Below, piece after piece: positions 8,503 through 16,668 of a stretch of 64,000 nt of DNA (position 1 is the stretch's first letter; each line of letters starts with the position of its first letter). The translations under genes and the position numbers were made by a program. The notes under the pieces are model-generated. The model did not search any database, was not told the origin of the DNA, and worked only from the letters and a program-made list of their open reading frames with translations. This DNA comes from Desulfobaculum xiamenense (GTDB lineage: Bacteria > Desulfobacterota > Desulfovibrionia > Desulfovibrionales > Desulfovibrionaceae): contig NZ_JAATJA010000003.1 of NCBI RefSeq assembly GCF_011927665.1, positions 124,001 to 188,000 of the forward strand, read 5' to 3'.

Positions 8503-9213
8503 ATGCTCATCCGCAAACACACACTGGCACTCGTCGTCCTCGCAACGCTCGTGCTTCAGGGCTGCGCCACCGGGCCCCAGTTCGTCACCAAGCAGGAGCG
8601 TTTCCCGCTCATGTACGAGGAGGAGCCGCTGTCCATCCTCGTGCTGCCCCCGATGAACCAGTCCACGGCCGCCGACGCCAAGGACTACTACTCCACAACC
8701 ATTCAGGAACCGCTGTCACTGCTCGGCTACTACACATACCCCGTGCCAGTGACCAACGAAATCCTCAAGATGGAAGGCGTATACGACACGGAAATGCTCT
8801 ACGGCCTGCCGCTTGAGAAATTCCGCGAGTATTTCGGCGCGGACGCGGTGCTCTATACCACCATCACCCAATGGGACACCGCCTATTTCGTGCTTGGGTC
8901 CAACCTCACCGTGGCGTTCACGGCGGAAATCAAGTCTACGAAGACCAACCGCACCATCTGGGACTATTCGGGCACCATCGTCGTGGACCTTTCCGGCGGC
9001 AACAGTGGTGGCTCACCGCTCGGCCTCGTGGTGCAGATCGTGGCCACGGCGGTCAAGACCGCAGTCGCGGACTACGTTCCCTATGCCCGCACGGTGAACA
9101 CGTGCGTCTTCTCGGCCCTCCCCGTCGGGAAATACAGAGCCGAACACATGCAGGACCAGCAGGCCCTCGTGCTGCCCAAGGGGCAAAGCGCGCAGATATA
9201 CCTCCAGCAATAG
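8503..9213 (+). CDS. DUF799 (GNA1162-like) lipoprotein
   Basis: 236 residues with lipobox LQGC (Cys21). The core has LSILVLPPMNQSTAADAKDYY, PVPVTNEILKMEGVYD and YGLPLEKFREYFGADAVLYTTITQW, as in the DUF799/GNA1162 family (a TolB-N-like fold seen in a Neisseria surface antigen). A Gly/Ser-rich loop (SGGNSGGSPLG) interrupts the C-terminal half. Last of the four-gene lipoprotein operon; a terminator stem follows 20 bases downstream. Together with the CsgG-like and DUF4810 proteins it probably forms an outer-membrane complex of unknown cargo. Confidence 0.85.
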   Translation: MLIRKHTLALVVLATLVLQGCATGPQFVTKQERFPLMYEEEPLSILVLPPMNQSTAADAKDYYSTTIQEPLSLLGYYTYPVPVTNEILKMEGVYDTEMLYGLPLEKFREYFGADAVLYTTITQWDTAYFVLGSNLTVAFTAEIKSTKTNRTIWDYSGTIVVDLSGGNSGGSPLGLVVQIVATAVKTAVADYVPYARTVNTCVFSALPVGKYRAEHMQDQQALVLPKGQSAQIYLQQ

Positions 9214-9232
9214 TCTGTTCTCGCATCTTCAG

Positions 9233-9256
9233 GGAGGGGGCGTGCACGCCCCCTCC
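9233..9256 (+). terminator. Terminator of the lipoprotein operon
   Basis: Perfect 10-bp stem GGAGGGGGCG / CGCCCCCTCC with TGCA loop, followed by a short TCTT. Very stable stem, weak T tract. Confidence 0.7.
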
Positions 9257-9357
9257 TCTTGCTCCATCCCACCGTCATCACGCGATAATCCCCGCCACAC
9301 ACCACTTTTCGCACCAGCATCGTTCCATCATCGCCGCCGATGCGCTATGATGGACGA

Positions 9358-10389
9358 ATGCCGAAAACCATTGGCGCATCCCTTGTCCGCACTGCCGTAA
9401 GCGGCTTTCTGGTCCTCATGGGATACAGCGCGTGTCCGCATGCCGCAGCATACGGATTCACGCTCGAAATCCCACCAGTGGACTGCGCGCGAACAGGCTG
9501 CGTCATCCAGAACTACGTGGATCAGGACCCGAGTCCGGACTACCGCGACTACGCCTGCGGCAGGCTGTCCTACGACGGCTCGTCCGGCACGGACTTCCGC
9601 CTGCCCAATCTCGCTGACATGCAGCGCGGGGTGGAGGTCTACGCCAGCGCGCCCGGCACGGTGCGTGCCGTGCGCGACGGCATGGCCGACGTCAACTTCC
9701 GCGACATCGGCATCGAAGCCCTCAAGGGCCGCTACGCCGGGAATTCCGTGGTCATCGACCACGGCGACGGCTGGGAGACGCAATACAGCCACCTGCGGCG
9801 CGACTCCGTGCGCGTGCAGCCGGGACAGACGGTCCGCACGGGGGAAGTGCTCGGCCTCGTCGGCATGTCGGGCCTCACCGAATTCCCGCACGTCGAGATT
9901 GCCGTGCGCCACCACGGGGACATCGTGGACCCCTTCACCGGGCACACCCACCACACACAATGCGACGCCACCCGCAATCCGCTCTGGAGCCAGCAGGCCC
10001 TCGACCATCTGCGCTACATCCCGACCGGCCTTCTCGGTGCGGCCTTCACCGCCTCCGTCCCCACGGCGGGCACGGTCCGCGATGGCGGCCACCGCGCCGA
10101 AACCCTGCCGCCTTCGGCCCCGGCCATCGTCTTCTGGTGCGACATGTTCGGCCTGCTGGACGGCGACATGGTGGAGGTGCGCCTGACCGGTCCCGACGGA
10201 AAACTGCTGGCGCGTGGTACCAGAGCCATCGACCACTCCAAGGCCCAGTATTTCCTCTATGTCGGCAAGCGCCGCAAGGCCGCTCCATGGAAGCCGGGCG
10301 ACTACACGGGAACCTGCCGCGTCTCCAGAAAGGACACCGGCGGCACGCGTGTGGCACTCGACATCGTCCGCACCCTCGTCGTCCGCTAA
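9358..10389 (+). CDS. M23 peptidase-like protein with altered zinc site
   Basis: 343 residues, exported (hydrophobic segment at about 10-32). Residues 70-200 have the LytM/M23 beta fold: YDGSSGTDFRLPN, a GTVRAVRDG strand, NSVVIDHGDGWETQYSHL, PGQTVRTGEVLGLVG, then FPHVEIAVRHHG. M23 enzymes bind zinc through H-x3-D and the second His of H-x-H. Here the first His is Ser (SSGTD) and the H-x-H is HVE, so two of three ligands are changed while YSHL and the core glycines remain. It is probably a non-catalytic binding or activator protein, as in EnvC/NlpD types, unless Glu replaces His. A start at 9340 is possible. Single gene between two terminator-like stems. Confidence 0.8.
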   Translation: MPKTIGASLVRTAVSGFLVLMGYSACPHAAAYGFTLEIPPVDCARTGCVIQNYVDQDPSPDYRDYACGRLSYDGSSGTDFRLPNLADMQRGVEVYASAPGTVRAVRDGMADVNFRDIGIEALKGRYAGNSVVIDHGDGWETQYSHLRRDSVRVQPGQTVRTGEVLGLVGMSGLTEFPHVEIAVRHHGDIVDPFTGHTHHTQCDATRNPLWSQQALDHLRYIPTGLLGAAFTASVPTAGTVRDGGHRAETLPPSAPAIVFWCDMFGLLDGDMVEVRLTGPDGKLLARGTRAIDHSKAQYFLYVGKRRKAAPWKPGDYTGTCRVSRKDTGGTRVALDIVRTLVVR

Positions 10390-10518
10390 CGGCCACGAGT
10401 CAGTGCCTTTCCTTTCCCGCCAGCACGCGGAACTAATCTGTTGCCAGCGCAAATATCTTTCCGTAAAGTTTTCGGTCCTGGGGGTTTGCGCCCGGTTTCC
10501 GCCACGGCGGGACTGGCG

Positions 10519-10552
10519 GCCTGAAACGCTTAGGGGTAAGACCGTTTCAGGC
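10519..10552 (+). promoter_or_regulatory. Hairpin/operator upstream of XRE-cupin gene 1
   Basis: GCCTGAAACG (10519-10528) and CGTTTCAGGC (10543-10552) are perfect inverted repeats. Between them, CTTA-GGGG-TAAG forms an inner stem. It lies 46 bases before the ATG. It could be the autoregulatory operator of the downstream XRE protein or an RNA stem-loop; the sequence alone does not decide. Confidence 0.5.
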
Positions 10553-10598
10553 GCTTAGTAAACCGACACCAGATCTCAAAGCGCATAGGAGAGGATTC

Positions 10599-11165
10599 AT
10601 GGACAACGGAAAGATCGGCACGCGCATCAAGAATTTTAGGGAACGCAAGGGCTGGAGCATCGACGAACTGGCGCAGCGCGCCAAGCTCGACGCCTCCTTC
10701 GTTGACGCCGTCGAGAGCGGAAGCGTGAAACCCGCCCTCGGCATGATGGTAAAGCTCGCCCGCGCCCTCGGAACCAGACTTGGGACTTTCATGGACGACG
10801 AATTGACCACCGACCCCCTCATCGTGCGCCTAGCCGACCGCAAGGAAGAAACCGTTGCCCACGCCAGCGGCAAGAACTCGCCCGACATGGTCTACTATCA
10901 TCTCGGACGCGGCAAAGCCGACCGCTCCATGGAGCCCTTCTTCATCAGGCTGGAGCCTTCCGCCGACGAACCCAAGCTCTCCTCCCATGAAGGTGAGGAG
11001 TTCATCGTGGTCGTCTCCGGCGAGGTACAGCTCGTGTACGGCAACGAAACACACGTGCTCGGCCCCGGCGACAGCATGTACTACAACTCCGTGGTTCCGC
11101 ACTTCGTCGGCGCGCATGGCGCGTCCGAGGCGGAAATCTATGCCGTTGTGTACGTCCCAGCCTAA
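10599..11165 (+). CDS. XRE-family regulator with C-terminal cupin (pair 1)
   Basis: 188 residues. An N-terminal XRE helix-turn-helix (about 6-62: RIKNFRERKGWSIDELAQRAKLDASFVDAVESG) is joined to a cupin_2 barrel (about 105-185: LSSHEGEEFIVVVSGEV, LGPGDSMYYNSVVPHF). The cupin probably senses a small ligand, with His and Glu of HEGEE and the later His of VPHF as likely metal ligands. AGGAGAGGA precedes the ATG. The acyl-CoA synthetase gene starts 16 bases downstream, so the pair is an operon and the ligase product or substrate may be the ligand (inference). A similar regulator heads the second pair at 12945. Confidence 0.9.
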   Translation: MDNGKIGTRIKNFRERKGWSIDELAQRAKLDASFVDAVESGSVKPALGMMVKLARALGTRLGTFMDDELTTDPLIVRLADRKEETVAHASGKNSPDMVYYHLGRGKADRSMEPFFIRLEPSADEPKLSSHEGEEFIVVVSGEVQLVYGNETHVLGPGDSMYYNSVVPHFVGAHGASEAEIYAVVYVPA

Positions 11166-11181
11166 CCATGAAGGAGGACCC

Positions 11182-12828
11182 GTGGATCAGGACTTCGTTC
11201 GCCACATAACCCTCGGCCAGATTCTGGACGAGACGGTTTCGAAATATCCCGATAGGGAAGCGCTCATTTATGTGGACCGCGACTTCCGCCTCACATGGCG
11301 GGAGTTCGGCGAACTCGTGGACAGGCTGGCGCGGGGTCTCATGGCCCTTGGCATCAAGCGCGGCGAAAAGGTCGCCGTGTGGGCGACCAACGTCCCCTAC
11401 TGGGTGACGTTGCAATTCGCCACGGCCAAGATCGGCGCCATCCTGCTCACCGTGAACACCAGCTACAAGGTCAGCGAGCTGGAGTACCTGCTCAAGCAGT
11501 CCGGCGCGGAGACCATCTTCGTCATGGACGGCTTCTACGACACCGACTACGTGCTCACCATGCACGATCTGGTGCCCGAGCTGCGCGAGCAGGAGCGCGG
11601 ACATCTCAAGTCCGAACGCTTCCCGGCGCTCAAGCGCGTGGCCTATCTCGGCCCGCAGAAGCACCGTGGCATGTACTCCGTGCCCGAGATCCTCGGCCTC
11701 GCCGCCACCGTTTCCGACGAGGAATACGCGGCCCGGCAGGCCAGCCTCGAACCCGACGACGTCGTGAACATGCAGTACACCTCGGGAACCACCGGCTTCC
11801 CCAAGGGCGTCATGCTCACGCACAAGAGCATCGGCAACAACGGCTTCTGGATCGGCGAGAATCAGGGCTTCACCGAGAACGACAGGCTGTGCCTGCCCGT
11901 ACCGCTGTTCCACTGCTTCGGCTGCGTGCTCGGCGTGCTGGCCGCCGTCACCCACGGCACCACGCTGGTCATCCTCGAAAAGTTCGACCCGGTCATGGTC
12001 ATGAGAAGCGTGGAGCAGGAGCGCTGCACTGCGCTCTACGGCGTGCCCACCATGTTCATCGCCGTGCTCCAGCACGACCTCTTCCCGAGGTTCGACTTCT
12101 CCAGCCTGCGCACCGGCATCATGGCCGGTTCCCCGTGCCCGGTGCACGTCATGAAGCAAGTGATGGAGAAGATGTTCATGAAGGACATCACCATCTGCTA
12201 CGGCCTCACCGAGGCTAGCCCCGTCATGACCCAGACCCGCATGCACGACGACATCCGCCGCCGCACCGAAACCGTGGGCAAGGCCATGCCCGGCGTGGAG
12301 GTCCGCATCGTGGACCCCGAGACCGGCGAGGAATGCCCGCATGGCGTGCAGGGCGAGGTATGCTGCCGTGGCTATCTGGTCATGAAGGGCTACCACGAGA
12401 TGCCCGAGGCCACCGCCCGCGCCATCGACATTGACGGCTGGCTGCACTCTGGCGACCTCGGCGTGATGGACGACGAAGGCTACGTCTCCATCACCGGCCG
12501 CCTGAAGGACATGATCATCCGTGGCGGAGAAAACATCTATCCCCGCGAGATCGAGGAATTCCTCTACACCATGGACGGCGTGCGGGACGTGCAGGTCGCC
12601 GGCGTACCGAGCAGGAAGTACGGCGAGGAAGTCGCCGCGTTCATCCTGCTTCAGGACGACGTGACCATGCAGCCCGAGGACGTGCAGGACTTCTGCCGCG
12701 GCAAGATCGCGTGGCACAAGGTTCCGCGCTATATCGTCTTCCTCGACAAGTATCCCATGACGGCGAGCGGTAAGATCCAGAAGTACAAGCTTCGGGAGAT
12801 CGCCGCCGAGATGTGGCCCGACGCCTAA
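11182..12828 (+). CDS. AMP-forming acyl-CoA synthetase (pair 1)
   Basis: 548 residues, ANL superfamily. Activates a carboxylic acid to its acyl-adenylate and then acyl-CoA. P-loop-like A3 motif MQYTSGTTGFPKGV, A5 YGLTEASPVMTQ, A7 DGWLHSGDLG, A8 GRLKDMIIRGGENIYPREIE, and the A10 catalytic lysine in TASGKIQKYKLRE are all intact. Overall similarity is to medium/long-chain fatty acyl ligases. The start is GTG 11182 with a full AAGGAGG at 11171-11177; the longer open frame upstream overlaps the regulator and is not used. The substrate is unknown: short, medium or aromatic acids are all possible. Forms an operon with the preceding XRE-cupin gene. Confidence 0.92.
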   Translation: MDQDFVRHITLGQILDETVSKYPDREALIYVDRDFRLTWREFGELVDRLARGLMALGIKRGEKVAVWATNVPYWVTLQFATAKIGAILLTVNTSYKVSELEYLLKQSGAETIFVMDGFYDTDYVLTMHDLVPELREQERGHLKSERFPALKRVAYLGPQKHRGMYSVPEILGLAATVSDEEYAARQASLEPDDVVNMQYTSGTTGFPKGVMLTHKSIGNNGFWIGENQGFTENDRLCLPVPLFHCFGCVLGVLAAVTHGTTLVILEKFDPVMVMRSVEQERCTALYGVPTMFIAVLQHDLFPRFDFSSLRTGIMAGSPCPVHVMKQVMEKMFMKDITICYGLTEASPVMTQTRMHDDIRRRTETVGKAMPGVEVRIVDPETGEECPHGVQGEVCCRGYLVMKGYHEMPEATARAIDIDGWLHSGDLGVMDDEGYVSITGRLKDMIIRGGENIYPREIEEFLYTMDGVRDVQVAGVPSRKYGEEVAAFILLQDDVTMQPEDVQDFCRGKIAWHKVPRYIVFLDKYPMTASGKIQKYKLREIAAEMWPDA

Positions 12829-12944
12829 CGGCGCGAATGCGCGGCGACCGTGGGGGGAGCCGCGCAGCCACGATGAAGTCCCGCCCCTGCGCGGGCGCTA
12901 GGGCGGAGTGTCCGTCCCGGCAGGTCAGCAAGGAGAACGACCCG

Positions 12945-13505
12945 ATGCAGAAAATGGAAAAGGCGTACAAGGAAATCGCGCCACGCCTGCGGGGTCTGCG
13001 CGATGCGCTCGACATGAGCGTCGCGGATCTCGCAGCCAAGGTCGGCGTGGACGAAGCCACCGTGGCCGGATACGAATCCGGCACCATCGAAATCCCGGTG
13101 AGCTTTCTCTTCAACGTCGCGCAGGCCTGTGGCGTGGACCTCACGGTGCTGCTCTCCGGCGGAGACGCGCACCTGACCTCCTACTCTCTGGTCAAGGCGG
13201 GCGAAGGCCTCGCGGTGGAACGCCGCAAGGACTACGACTACAAGAGCCTCGCCTACCGCTTCACCGGCCGCAAGATGGAACCCTTCCGGGTCCGCGTTCC
13301 CGCCAAGGAAGCGGGCGAAACGCATTTCGCCACCCATCCCGGACAGGAATTCATCTACATGCTCTCCGGACGTCTGGAGATCAACCTCGACGGCAACACC
13401 GTGGTTCTCGAACCCGGCGACAGCCTCTACTTCGGCTCCCAGACTCCCCACTCGCTCCGAGGCCTCGACGGCAACGAAGCGGAATTCCTCGACGTCATTA
13501 TCTAG
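12945..13505 (+). CDS. XRE-family regulator with C-terminal cupin (pair 2)
   Basis: 186 residues. Helix-turn-helix at about 10-65 (LRGLRDALDMSVADLAAKVGVDEATVAGYESG) followed by a cupin barrel at about 105-185 (HFATHPGQEFIYMLSGRLEINL, LEPGDSLYFGSQTPHSL). Same architecture as the gene at 10599 but clearly diverged in sequence. AAGGAG (12930-12935) supports the ATG at 12945; a longer frame from 12813 overlaps the upstream intergenic region and is less likely. It follows ligase 1 by 116 bases and precedes ligase 2 by 93 bases with a strong hairpin between. Confidence 0.9.
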   Translation: MQKMEKAYKEIAPRLRGLRDALDMSVADLAAKVGVDEATVAGYESGTIEIPVSFLFNVAQACGVDLTVLLSGGDAHLTSYSLVKAGEGLAVERRKDYDYKSLAYRFTGRKMEPFRVRVPAKEAGETHFATHPGQEFIYMLSGRLEINLDGNTVVLEPGDSLYFGSQTPHSLRGLDGNEAEFLDVII

Positions 13506-13532
13506 GCGTTTCGCCGCGCACGGCGAAACGCC
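13505..13532 (+). promoter_or_regulatory. Intergenic hairpin between regulator 2 and ligase 2
   Basis: 12-bp perfect inverted repeat GGCGTTTCGCCG / CGGCGAAACGCC with a CGCA loop, beginning at the last base of the regulator stop codon. There is no T tract, so it is more likely an mRNA stability or attenuation element than a full terminator. Confidence 0.6.
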
Positions 13533-13598
13533 CCCCACACCCGACGTCACGAATGGATTCCGTTTCCCATAGCCACCAATATTGAGGTTTCAGGCACC

Positions 13599-15248
13599 AT
13601 GACAAAGCTGACCGCACGATCCTACGACGAGTTTCTAAAGAGCTTCCGTCTGGAAGTTCCCGAGCACTTCAACTTCGCCTACGACGTCCTCGACACCATC
13701 GCCAAGGACGATCCCCGGCGCAAGGCCATCATCCACGTCGGTCCCGACGGCGTCCGCCGCGAGTACGACTTCGACTGGCTGGCCCGCTCGTCCGCCCGCC
13801 TCGCCAACGCGCTCGCCGAACGCGGCGTCCGCAAAGGCGACAGGATCATGCTCATTCTCTTCCGCCGCATCGAGTTCTGGGTCACCATGATGGCCCTGCA
13901 TCGTCTCGGCGCGGTGGCCATCCCCTCGCCCCACCTGCTCACGGTGAAGGACATCGCCTACCGCGTGCAGGCAGGGCACGTTCGCGGTTGCATCTGCGAA
14001 GACTCCGTGGCGCACACCGTCCACGAGGCCCGCGAGCAGTGCTCGGACTTCGATCTGCTCATCCAGTGCGGACCGGGCCAGATGCTCCCCGGCTGGCAGC
14101 ACTTCGACCACATCTGCGCCACCGCCGCAGACAGCTTCCCCCGCCCGGCCGACTACGCGGGCGGCAACGATCCGTTGCTCATCTTCTTCTCCTCCGGAAC
14201 CACCGGGAACCCGAAGATGGTCGAGCATCGTCACACTTACGCCATCGGCCACTACATCACCGGCACCTACTGGCACAACCTCGAACCCGGCGACGTCCAC
14301 CTCACAGTGGCCGACACCGGCTGGGGCAAGGCCGTATGGGGCAAGATGTACGGTCAGTGGATGGCCGGTGCCACCGTCTTCGTCTACGACTTCCGTGGCA
14401 AATTCGACCCCGCGGCGCTCCTGTCCGTCATGGCCCACGAGGGCGTGACCACCTTCTGCGCGCCGCCCACGGTCTACCGCTTCCTCATCCGGCAGGACCT
14501 CTCGAAGTACGATCTATCAAAGCTTCGCTACTGCACCACCGCAGGCGAGCTGCTCAACACCAGCGTCTTCGACGACTGGAAGAAGGCCACCGGTCTCTCC
14601 ATCCGCGAGGGCTACGGCCAGACCGAAACCACGCTCCAGATTGCCACGTTCTCGTTCATGGAGCCGAAACCCGGTTCCATCGGCAAGCCCGTGCCCGGCT
14701 GGGACATCGTGCTCCTCGATCACGACGGCAATCCCTGCTCCACCGGCGAGGAAGGCGAAATCTGCGTACGCCTGCGCGATGACGCCCCCGTCATCGGCCT
14801 GTTCAACGAATACGTCGACGAACCGGAAAAGACCGCCGCGGCCAAGTGCAACGGCTTCTACCACACCGGCGACAAGGCGTGGATGGACGAGGACGGCTAC
14901 TTCTGGTTCCTCGGCCGCGTGGACGACCTCATCAAGAGCTCCGGCTACCGCATCGGACCCTTCGAGGTCGAAAGCGCCCTCATCTCGCATCCCGCCGTGG
15001 TCGAGGCCGCAGTGACCGGCGTTCCGGACCCCGTGCGCGGACAGGCCGTCAAGGCCACCATCGTCCTCTCGCACGACGTCGAAGGCACGCCCGAACTGGC
15101 CAAGGAGCTCCAGAACCACGTCAAGAAGGTCACCGCGCCCTACAAGTACCCGCGCATCATCGAATTCGTCGATGAACTGCCGAAGACCATCTCCGGCAAG
15201 ATCAAGCGCGCCGAGATCCGCAAACGCGACTTGCAGGCCGCAGACTAG
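13599..15248 (+). CDS. AMP-forming acyl-CoA synthetase, MACS type (pair 2)
   Basis: 549 residues of the ANL superfamily, closer to medium-chain acyl-CoA (MACS)/acetyl-CoA synthetases than to ligase 1. A3 motif FFSSGTTGNPKMVEH, the MACS-typical VADTGWGKAVWGKMYGQW, A5 GYGQTETT, A7 YHTGDKAWMDEDGY, A8 GRVDDLIKSSGYRIGPFEVE, and the A10 lysine in KTISGKIKRAEIR are complete. TGAGG lies 11 bases before the ATG. A strong terminator follows. The differing families of ligases 1 and 2 argue that the two pairs handle different acids. Confidence 0.92.
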   Translation: MTKLTARSYDEFLKSFRLEVPEHFNFAYDVLDTIAKDDPRRKAIIHVGPDGVRREYDFDWLARSSARLANALAERGVRKGDRIMLILFRRIEFWVTMMALHRLGAVAIPSPHLLTVKDIAYRVQAGHVRGCICEDSVAHTVHEAREQCSDFDLLIQCGPGQMLPGWQHFDHICATAADSFPRPADYAGGNDPLLIFFSSGTTGNPKMVEHRHTYAIGHYITGTYWHNLEPGDVHLTVADTGWGKAVWGKMYGQWMAGATVFVYDFRGKFDPAALLSVMAHEGVTTFCAPPTVYRFLIRQDLSKYDLSKLRYCTTAGELLNTSVFDDWKKATGLSIREGYGQTETTLQIATFSFMEPKPGSIGKPVPGWDIVLLDHDGNPCSTGEEGEICVRLRDDAPVIGLFNEYVDEPEKTAAAKCNGFYHTGDKAWMDEDGYFWFLGRVDDLIKSSGYRIGPFEVESALISHPAVVEAAVTGVPDPVRGQAVKATIVLSHDVEGTPELAKELQNHVKKVTAPYKYPRIIEFVDELPKTISGKIKRAEIRKRDLQAAD

Positions 15249-15270
15249 ACCCGCTGTCCACTCATGCACA

Positions 15271-15304
15271 AAAAGCGGCGCGAAACGTGTTTCGCGCCGC
15301 TTTT
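15271..15304 (+). terminator. Terminator after ligase 2
   Basis: 15-bp perfect stem (AAAAGCGGCGCGAAA / TTTCGCGCCGCTTTT) with CGTG loop, then more T residues. Located 22 bases after the stop codon. Confidence 0.92.
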
Positions 15305-15366
15305 CCTTTTTCAGACCTTGCAGTATGGTCCGGCACCCGAAGATCCACCTTCGCACGCAAACGGCC

Positions 15367-16380
15367 ATGACAGACAACGACATCTACGAGCTTATCCGCA
15401 GAAATCAGGATATACAGAGGAAATTCTTCGAAATCGAAACGGAGATCCTCACCGTCCTCGACTTCACGAGCCTCTTCGTGCGGCTGCTCAATCTCATGCG
15501 CAACCGCTGCAACGTCCCCTACGCCTGGATATCCCTCATCGCAGACAGTGACGCCGCCGCCCTCGTGCGCACGCTGGCCAATGCCGAGGACCTCGACGGA
15601 CAGCTCAACACCATCGACCGCGACACCTTCCTCGACATCACTCGCGGACGCATGACACCCGTCCTGCGCAATCAGGGCCTCGCCCCGTTCACCGCCCTCT
15701 ACCCCGAGCCGCGCCCCGCCGACGTGCGCTCCATCGCCGTCGCCCCCATCACGCTCGACGGCGCGCTCATTGGCAGCCTCAATCAGGCCGACACATCCCC
15801 AACCCGCTTCGCCCCGGACATGAACACCGACCTGCTCGCCCAGCTCGCGGTCAAGGTTTCGCTGTGCCTGTCCAACGTCACCGCACACGAGCGCCTGCGC
15901 ATGCTCGCCACCTGCGACCCGCTCACCTCGCTCCTCAACCGCCGCGCCATGGACCAGCGCCTGCGCACCGAATACGCCCGCGCCAAGCGCTACGACTCGC
16001 CCCTGTCCATCGTCTTCATCGACCTCGACGACTTCAAAACCGTCAACGACACCCTCGGGCACGATGCAGGCGACAGGCTCCTCGCCTTCTTCGCCAAACA
16101 GATCGCCGCCATGGTCCGCACCACCGACACCTGCGCACGCTACGCAGGCGACGAATTCGTCATCATCCTCCCGGAAACCACCGCCACGCAGACCCACCGC
16201 TTCATGACCCGCGCCGCCGCGCAACTCGCCGATACGCCCGTCCCCGGCATAGAAACCGCCGTACGCTTCAGCTTCGGCGTCGCCGAAGCCCACGAATCAG
16301 GCGTCACAGACCACGCCTCCCTCCTGCGCCTCGCAGACCAGCGCCTCTACAACGACAAGCGCTCCAAGAACATCCGCTAA
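15367..16380 (+). CDS. DUF484-GGDEF diguanylate cyclase
   Basis: 337 residues, cytoplasmic. The N-terminus (IYELIRRNQDIQRKFFEIETEIL, then LFVRLLNLMRNRCNVPYAWISL) is a DUF484/GAF-like sensor domain of about 165 residues. The C-terminus is a GGDEF domain with SIVFIDLDDFKTVNDTLGHDAGD. The signature is YAGDEF, i.e. Ala replaces the first Gly; some AGDEF proteins are active, so activity is plausible but not certain. An RxxD inhibitory site (RTTD) lies five residues before it. The ATG at 15367 is chosen because the DUF484 homology begins there; 15325 is an in-frame alternative and neither has a clear ribosome site. The repeat element starts 14 bases after the stop. Confidence 0.88.
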   Translation: MTDNDIYELIRRNQDIQRKFFEIETEILTVLDFTSLFVRLLNLMRNRCNVPYAWISLIADSDAAALVRTLANAEDLDGQLNTIDRDTFLDITRGRMTPVLRNQGLAPFTALYPEPRPADVRSIAVAPITLDGALIGSLNQADTSPTRFAPDMNTDLLAQLAVKVSLCLSNVTAHERLRMLATCDPLTSLLNRRAMDQRLRTEYARAKRYDSPLSIVFIDLDDFKTVNDTLGHDAGDRLLAFFAKQIAAMVRTTDTCARYAGDEFVIILPETTATQTHRFMTRAAAQLADTPVPGIETAVRFSFGVAEAHESGVTDHASLLRLADQRLYNDKRSKNIR

Positions 16381-16393
16381 TCCCAAGGCCCGA

Positions 16394-16436
16394 CCGTATC
16401 GTTCACTGCCCCATGCGAGCCGTAGGCTCCGCTGGC
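16394..16436 (+). repeat. Truncated 5' copy of the structured repeat
   Basis: Repeats the first segment of the full element: CCGTATCGTTC, eight variable bases, then ATGCGAGCCGTAGGCTCCG. The same boxes recur 55 bases further on at the head of the diverged copy. Nothing resembling the later stem-loops follows. Confidence 0.8.
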
Positions 16437-16448
16437 GCTGTGGCCCGA

Positions 16449-16648
16449 CCGTATCGTTCGTTTCTCCATGCGAGACGTAGGCTCCGCCGGCCTAGGGGCC
16501 GCTGGCCCCTAGGAACCCCGATTTGTGATAACCGTGGGTGCCCTTGGCGCACCGCACGGCTTTGCGCAACGAAGCCCTAGTGAGGATTGTCAAGGAAATC
16601 ATTTCCTTGACTGGGGTCCGGGGCAAAGCCCCGGCCGCCGGAGGCCAT
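16449..16648 (+). repeat. Structured repeat, diverged copy 3
   Basis: About 200 bases in the same order as the two copies near 24 kb but in opposite orientation. From 5': box CCGTATCGTTC, the GTAGGCTCCGCCGG box, stem CCTAGGGGCC-GCT-GGCCCCTAGG, a GGCTT/AAGCC stem, stem GTCAAGGAAA-TCA-TTTCCTTGAC, stem CCGGGGC-AAA-GCCCCGG, end box GCCGCCGGAGGC. It fills the gap between the 3' ends of two convergent GGDEF genes. Compared with copy 1 the stems differ by paired changes. Confidence 0.88.
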
Positions 16649-16668
16649 GCCCGCGCAGCGGCTTGGCA

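Noticed and set aside
11002-12717. Minus-strand open frame of 571 codons opposite ligase 1
   Set aside because: Antisense to complete ANL motifs; composition is that of a reverse frame.
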